From NCBI GenBank assembly GCA_949987705.1, contig OX465283.1, positions 4,506,207 through 4,570,206 of the forward strand: a stretch of 64,000 nucleotides of DNA, given 5' to 3'. Made by a program: the position numbers and the translations under genes. How positions within the stretch are numbered: the first letter of the stretch is position 1; each line of letters starts with the position of its first letter. The DNA is from Thereva unica (lineage: Eukaryota; Arthropoda; Insecta; Diptera; Therevidae). Below the pieces are notes generated by a model that saw only the letters and a program-made list of their open reading frames with translations, was not told the origin of the DNA and ran no database searches. This document shows positions 57,835-64,000 of the stretch, piece by piece.

Positions 57835-58490
57835 TTGTTAAAGTTCGCCTTCGGTGAGGAAGAGTAAGACCTGAAGACGAGATGTCAAGGCAAGCCAAAG
57901 TAGTTTTCGTGACGGTTGCCAAGATATTTGAATTGTATTCAAGGCCGGGCGGATTTGTAAATTGAAACCAGGGCGGCTAGCTGGAGGAGGGACTTGCATC
58001 TCTTGAGACATCGAAGGAGACCATTCCATCGTAGATCCTCCGTTAAAGTTCCCCTAGGATGACCCTACAATCTCTTCTCCCACTGAGTTAAGAGGAATGT
58101 CGGTGTTCGCTTTGGCGGAGATAAGGCAGTAGATACTTCGCATTAAATTCAATACGAATCATGCGGCCCCAGTCAAAAATCGATTTAATATCCCAGTTGA
58201 TCCAAATGGATATCAGTTCGCGATAATGAAGACGTGGTCTTTTCGAAGTCGTAAGAGTAACGCAAAGTACCGTCATCAGGTAAGCAATGTAGTGGGTTGG
58301 ATTCGACGCCGTCCAATACTACCTTGATTGAACGCCCAGAAAGAAACTCTTAACCAAGTTCCTTAGAACTAAGTTAAGTTTATATCAATAGCCTGGACTT
58401 TGGTTAGCAGAGCAGGGCACCATACTCTGTCAAAAAATATCTAGAGCAACCAGACCAGACTCACTAAAGCGATGGATGCGATGAATGTTA
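57835..58490 (-). mobile_element. Jockey-like non-LTR retrotransposon, RT fragment
   Basis: Reading the minus strand from 58490: SGLVALDIF, then DDGTLRYS (a degenerate DD box), SIFDWGRMIRIEFNAKY and SQEMQVPPPASRPGFNLQI. The order matches the copy at 11868-13470. The 3' end is cut off at the hAT-like element. Confidence 0.72.
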
Positions 58491-58589
58491 CAAGAATAAT
58501 TAATTAAAACAATAACCCGACTCCAAAACTGCCGATTATACATATATGTATGTACGTAAAGGCCTACCTGTGTATATGGCTGGTGAGTG

Positions 58590-58680
58590 TCTGCTGATAC
58601 TTGGCCTCAAGGTGAGAAATCTTCCAGCCACGGCCTGCCGGCGGCCTGTGTGTGCATGGGGTCTTTCGGTATAAAACCAA
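58590..58680 (-). repeat. Short dispersed repeat, also at 61790-61880
   Basis: TTGGCCTCAAGGTGAGAAAT, CCAGCCACGGCCTGCC here matches TTGGCCTCAAGGCGAAAACT, CCGGCCGCGGCCTGC at about 61805. Origin unknown. It lies inside a 121-codon minus-strand frame (58607-58972) without known domains. Confidence 0.5.
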
Positions 58681-58689
58681 CATCTTCGA

Positions 58690-60990
58690 GAAGATGGATG
58701 TAGGACTCGGTAGCATGATCTAAGGTGGTGCTCGTAACCTCTCTCTTTGGTTTACCGGCCCTACAAAAGGTCCCTGATGCCAATACTACCATTTCACTTT
58801 CATGCTCAGTGTACAACAATCTCTTATGAACGAGCTCACAAAACTTTTGTCTCACCATGACCCAAACTAACCAAGGTAACCCATGCCCAAAATAGCAGAG
58901 ATACAAGTGAAAATTCCCCCCTCCCTGAAAGAGATCCCTAATTTGACTCCATACAAAGTATAAAACGCCCAAAAGTTAAATTCTTAAACTTAATTAAATT
59001 TAGTTGATTCCATTCATCCCCCCGCATCCCGGCCCTCATAAGTGACACAATTCAAGAAACCGACAAGACAAATCTTAATGATTAGCCATCTGAGCCTCTC
59101 TAGACAGCAGACGACATTGCGACATTCGGCAAAGTGGAGAACGCTGTTCCGTTTTTTTGTGGCCATTCTTTTCATAACGATAAACTTCCCAAAAGATACA
59201 TCAACAGCACGACGCTGAAAAAGTCGTTATAGCATCTCAAATCTTTTTTATATTTACATATTTATGCTGTGTGTTTGCACAAGCAACTTGGTCCCGATCC
59301 GCCCTCGAGTTGGTTCGGTTTCGGGGGCCGCCGGGGGGAATCCCCATTTACAGACAGCACCAGAGCGGCAACAACAACAAGCAAAATTTTAAAGTCAAAT
59401 GTCTTCAATCAAAAGTTTCGATAGGCCACAACTAGAAGGGAATTTTCCGGCTATAAAAGCCGTCAACGGCCATTCTCCGTTGCTTTTAATTTATAGTTGA
59501 ACTTTTTATCCCAATAAATATTTAATGAGCCCAGGTCCCACGCCGAGGACCAACTTAAGTGAATATAAATTCGAAATTTTGATCCTGTTTATAAACGTAT
59601 ACAAGTGCCGCCTAAATTGGTCATGGCCCCCCGGTCCTGGACCCACGGCCCCAGATCTAGGACGATGAATCTCTGCTCCAGCCCTAGAGGCCATGGGGCA
59701 GGGGGCAGCACAGCGTTTTATTTTTTGTGCCCGAATTTATAGGGAAATTTTTAAAGCATTGACATCGAATTGAATAAGCGCCAATTTCACGAAATTATTA
59801 TGACATTTCTGGACTCGGGGACCGGGTTCCGTTTGTTGTCCGCCTGCCGGGAAAGTTTTGTCTCAAGTGGTTGATGCTTGACTGTCTGGAAGGGAAATGA
59901 ATGCTTATTGAATTGAAGATAAATAATGGAAAAAAGAATCGAGTTCATTTGTCCGAACTTGAGTTGGACCATAGCCAAATAAGCAGTAACGGATTCCTTG
60001 CCGAATGCCGAAAAGGGGGCGCAGCTTTCAACTAGCCCCACAGGATGTTTCGGGGAAGAATACGACAACAAAATCCATTTACTCCTTGACTTTAAACATT
60101 CACATTACACCCTAAAGCTGCATCAATATCGCTGCATTTCTGAGGAGGTACGGCACTTCACCTCACATTTTCAGAAAAACCATTTAAAGTAATTGAATGA
60201 CCAACTGCGCTCCTCGCCCTACGAACGAACCCTATTTCGTACGAATGGATTGTTTTTGTCATAGTGATTTTTTTCTGTTTTTGGCCACAGGATAAAAAGG
60301 ACTTCTCGAACCAATCCTTAAAGACATTCGTGGCTGTCCCAGCTTTCTTGTTAGATTGCCAAAAACAAAAGGGTAATTTAGATTTATTGAAGCCTTTCGA
60401 AGCTTTTTCGACGATCTCAAATTGGGATATCAAGGAGGATTTCAATTCAAAATCGCCAGCAGCATTGGCGGTGGTTTTGTGGTAAACGCCAGATCAATAA
60501 CAATAGTTTGTAAGTGGGTAATCATGAAACGTTTAGAGCGTTTTTAGAACGTAATAAGACTATTTCCGTGGATTTGTAGGTTTAAATGAAATTTTTGTGG
60601 TGGGTATGCATTATTCATGGAGTAGGAGCTATTGAGGAGCCCGTATAAGACACCCTTTTAAAACAATACTATATTATTCTCATTTTTTCTGTTTCACCAA
60701 ATTTGTTGGAGCAGGCAGAGCAAGCCAAAGTCTTCTTCTTCTTTCGGCAATTGTCAAATGGAAAACAGGATATATAGGCCAGGCAACGAAAAGGTATAGA
60801 GGGAAATGCTTGGAACACAATATTTTTGACTTCACAACTTTGTTTTGATTAGTTACGAGATGGCCTGCAGTTGAGGAAACCTGACGAAAATTTTTATGTG
60901 TGTGTGGATATTTATCATCAGTCCGGGCCTGACGATCGAAAGTTCTATTCATTCTAAAGTTTTCGATAAGGCGAGGACATTCTTACACTT
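58690..60990. other. No gene recognised
   Basis: Unassigned DNA with frames under 100 codons. A CAGGCCCGGACTGATGATAA block on the reverse strand (about 60918-60937) matches, in opposite orientation, sequence near 61717. Confidence 0.4.
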
Positions 60991-60996
60991 GAATAA

Positions 60997-62217
60997 GGGG
61001 TTGTCCTTTAATTACATGAAGCGTTTAGGGGGGAGCGGTCGAGCCAATCCTCACCAAATCTCACGTGGGGGCGAAGGGGGGTCTCGGCATATATCATGTT
61101 TTTTAAGAAACAGTGTAACGTAGCTAAAAAAAAACTTGGTTAAATTAAGTAAAACATGTTTCTCCACTAAAGACCCACATTCACTTAAAGGCAGTCGGGA
61201 GGCAATGGCCTTTCATACCAGATCTGACGGCACGGCTCTACGAAGGCCACAGATTACTCAGTCTGACTGAAGGATGATTTTTCAGGTATCCGCCTGACCG
61301 GCCGTGGCATGCCGGGGAGGTCATGATACCCTTCTTCCTTCTTTGATCCGTTAGCTGGCGGTCAGAGCTGGACGTCCCCGCAAAGGATACGCTGCTGTCG
61401 GTGCCGCTTTAAAAAAAGCGGTTTCTTGCCTCGTTTTTTCGGTCAATTCGGCAAGTCGACCACCCTCCTACTTTCACACCCTGTACTTGGGACCAGACGA
61501 CGGCGGTGTTCATAATTCCCTACAATCACACAGCCGAAGAAGATAACTTAGCATAGCAGGTTGTTAATTCAAATGCAAAAATTTTTATGACCTCAACGAA
61601 ACGTCAACACCTGCGAACAAGCGCGAAGGTGAGTGGAGTTGGATGGTTTTCGCTCCTCTCTGTCCGTTCCGAGTGGATTTGGCGTAAATTCACGACTAGA
61701 AGAAGCTCAGATCTTCAGGCACGAACTGACGATAAATGCCCAACCACAAAGATTTTTGTCAGTTTTCTTGCTGACCCCATGCAGTTGGCGGCCGGTGCGT
61801 GTGAGTCTTGGCCTCAAGGCGAAAACTTTCCGGCCGCGGCCTGCTGACAAGCTATGTATAAATGGGGACCTTAAGATATTGCTAAACCCTAACCAAAAAA
61901 TTTTAGCCAAACGCGCGTGACTCGGCCAATGCTGCAGCGTACTATCCAAGTAACACGGACCCGCAAATTGGCCCTTAGAATATAGAACTACAGGAAGGAC
62001 ACGCCGAATTTTGGCGTAATGAAATTCTTGTTGAGTGAGTGCTCATGTTTTGGTAGTCGCGTGTCCACTACAAGCGGAAAAAGCGAGTGGATTAGAGGAA
62101 AGGCAAGGAGTGTAAATTATCAGTTATCTCAAATAAAATCTCAAGACATCTCACCAAGGGCGGAGGGGGGGGGTCGAAAAATCGCAAAAGCCACCTCACG
62201 TAATTTATGGATGACTT
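60997..62217. mobile_element. Possible MITE with degenerate TIRs
   Basis: The left end GGGGTTGTCCTTTAATTACA resembles the inverse of the right end CACGTAATTTATGGATGACT. G-rich blocks (GGGGGCGAAGGGGGG, GGCGGAGGGGGGGGG) and TCTCACxx phrases lie inside both ends. Target duplication not established. It contains a GAA-tailed repeat copy. Confidence 0.38.
61330..61506 (-). repeat. GAA-tailed dispersed repeat, copy 3
   Basis: CTTCTTCCTTCTTTGATCCG at the left is the reversed tail. CGTCCCCGCAAAGGATACG, GCGGTTTCTTGCC and GTCGACCACCCTCCT match 11282-11080 in reverse. Confidence 0.75.
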
Positions 62218-62219
62218 CT

Positions 62220-64000
62220 TATCAGCCTACTATACAGTGGTCTTCGCCGGCGTTTGCCTCAAGTACTTATCCCCAATCACACTGAATGTTGTGTGGCCTT
62301 CGTCGTGCTGGGCCTGCCAATCCGACCTAATGAGTAGGTAATGGGACCCTTGAGCTTGGAAACCAGTGGGCGGGGACTGGGCGTGGCAGTCGCCGAAATA
62401 ATGGGTAATAATTGCATGCAGGGACGGCGGAGCGCGTGGGGATAGAAGTCACGGTGCACATGCATTTTCGCTTTGAGTGGGGTAATCCACACCCAAAATA
62501 TTTCATGTACACCTAATAACCCAGAATGTTGGAGGGCAGTCTCGTTCGGTTTTCCACAAAAACTAAATATAATACATTGCAGCTTTTAAGAACTTACAGC
62601 TATAGCCTAAGCTTTTAAAACCAAACCCGGCTAGAATTTAAAAAGTTGATTGCCTCACGGGCATGAAAGAGGGATTCGTCCTTAGGTTTCTTACGAGGAT
62701 CGCATGGGGCAAATGAGGGGCATTCCGAAAGAGGGCTTTCCTTTTAGTTTCCTCATGAACACCACATAAGAAGAATCAGCGATACTGAAGTGAGTTACGC
62801 TTTATAGCTAAATCACATCCGCTGTTAAAGTATCCAATATCAACTTTCCACTCAAGACCGAAAATCATTGAACTACCGGTCCTGTCAAATCCTACGAATC
62901 GTTGTAATTAAAGAAATTGATAAAATTTTAAGTGTTAAATATTTTTAAATAAAAATTATAATTTTTTGGTTATTCGAAAGGTGTGTGTGTGTGTGTGGCA
63001 GCGGTGGGATTTATTTAAAAGAAAAAAATGCAATTTGTTGTAAATTCCAATTATAAGCCTGGACTCCACAACGATGGATCCGCAAATCCAACTCTTTTCA
63101 TAGTGTCACATTGGCATCTGATGTCTGTCCTAGCCTATTTTCATCTGTCAAAGAAATGTCATTCAAAAGATATTTCTTAATCCATCTTCATCCAAACTCC
63201 ATCGAAATTTTTTAAATTTTTCTATAATATGTGCCCAACAATTTTTCTTTTAAATTTTAAAATTTTCATAAAGGATTAAATTTCTAAAGAGACATTCACC
63301 AACCATATTACCACACCTTGTAAACCTCTCACTCTCTCTCACCCATCAGAACGTCGCACTATGAGATCCCTTGTCAATGGAAGGATTAAGTGCAGCCGGC
63401 CGTCATTTACTGCTTGTTTTGTTAACATTATCAACCACAGCTAGGGTATCCTACCGATGGGGAGCAATACACTTAAGCCCATTGATGACGCCCAACCCAT
63501 TGACTTGCCACCATGCAGTATTTGAGTATGAAAATGACTAAAGCTGAATTGTTGATGGATGGGAGAAAAACAGATGCTCATCCACGGGCAATTTGTTGGT
63601 CATTTTATAAATCAATACAATTCGGCAAAGTGGCTTTTTAAATTGCGATTTATTAATGATTAATTTATGCTTCGTTTAATATTATTTGTCTCTTCGGCTG
63701 TGCCGTTGTTGATGTTTCAATCAGTTTAATTTTTGTTTTGTTCGAATGTTGTCGGTACGATTAAGCAGAGCTCGATCGTCGAGGGCTTTTCTTACCAAGT
63801 TGGTCGGTGCCGTAGACGGTGCAATACCAATCAATACTATATCAGAGTTGTATTTGGTCAATCCCTTTGACGATGACCTTAGCCTCACTCAACTTGATAG
63901 AGAATACCTTGCTGACCATGGGTACTTCGACAGTCTTAGACCATTTTAGACTTTATCTTACAGGGCCTTATCGTTCTTGCTACTAATCGCGGGAGTTTCG
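62220..64000. other. No gene recognised; GT repeat and second PBS-like site
   Basis: A GT run (62981-62996) is followed by TGGCAGCGGTGGGATTT (62996-63012), like the tRNA-Leu-type primer site at 8276. A 67-codon frame at 63746-63949 has no recognised motif. Confidence 0.4.

Noticed and set aside
58607..58972. 121-codon minus-strand frame
   Set aside because: It overlaps a dispersed repeat shared with 61790-61880 and has no recognisable domain. It could be repeat-derived, so I did not call a gene.

Overview
The window looks like nuclear DNA of a dipteran insect. It is A+T-rich, gene-poor and packed with decayed mobile elements. Three small two-exon genes encode cecropin-like antimicrobial peptides whose signal peptide, intron position and core (a [GA]-[QR]-H-I-R-D motif) match fly cecropins. 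A large-genome brachyceran would fit, for example a stratiomyid-type fly, but the species assignment is inference only.

The only host genes I can defend are the three cecropin-like genes: CecL1 (22075-22313, +), CecL2 (42204-42471, -) and CecL3 (46829-47095, +). CecL2 and CecL3 are a head-to-head pair with 4.36 kb between start codons. CecL1 lies 20 kb away and encodes a shorter peptide. Each gene has a TATA box, a 65-67 bp phase-0 intron and an AATAAA signal. CecL3 has an ideal Rel/NF-kB site plus four GATA sites upstream. CecL1 has the same 10-bp kB site in reverse, and CecL2 has GATA sites but no strict kB site. All three mature peptides lack the usual N-terminal tryptophan. They carry four conserved histidines that plot onto one face of a helix.

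The rest is mostly transposable-element debris. Non-LTR retrotransposons include a jockey/CR1-like family in at least eleven fragments, whose 3' end has a hairpin. They also include RNase H-bearing elements at 1.8-3.6, 8.5-9.1, 27-28.5 and 31.7-32.6 kb, R1-type fragments at 22.5 and 48.3 kb, and RTE-type tails with GAA repeats. There are also a Gypsy integrase remnant, mariner-like remnants, hAT-like elements (three with perfect 8-bp target duplications), foldback elements, a TA-flanked MITE with a Harbinger-like MITE inside it, tRNA-headed SINEs, and a 1.07-kb TTTGAC/TTTGAA satellite at 35.25-36.33 kb.

By region: 0-21 kb is retrotransposon and hAT debris. 21.7-22.4 kb is CecL1, followed directly by an R1 fragment. 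22.5-35 kb is retrotransposons and unassigned DNA. 35-36.3 kb is the satellite, and 36.3-41 kb is mostly unassigned. 41-47.2 kb is the CecL2/CecL3 locus with nested MITEs between and beside the genes. 47-64 kb is SINEs, foldbacks, hAT and unassigned DNA. Most other open frames are short and fall in repeats or simple sequence, so I do not call them genes.
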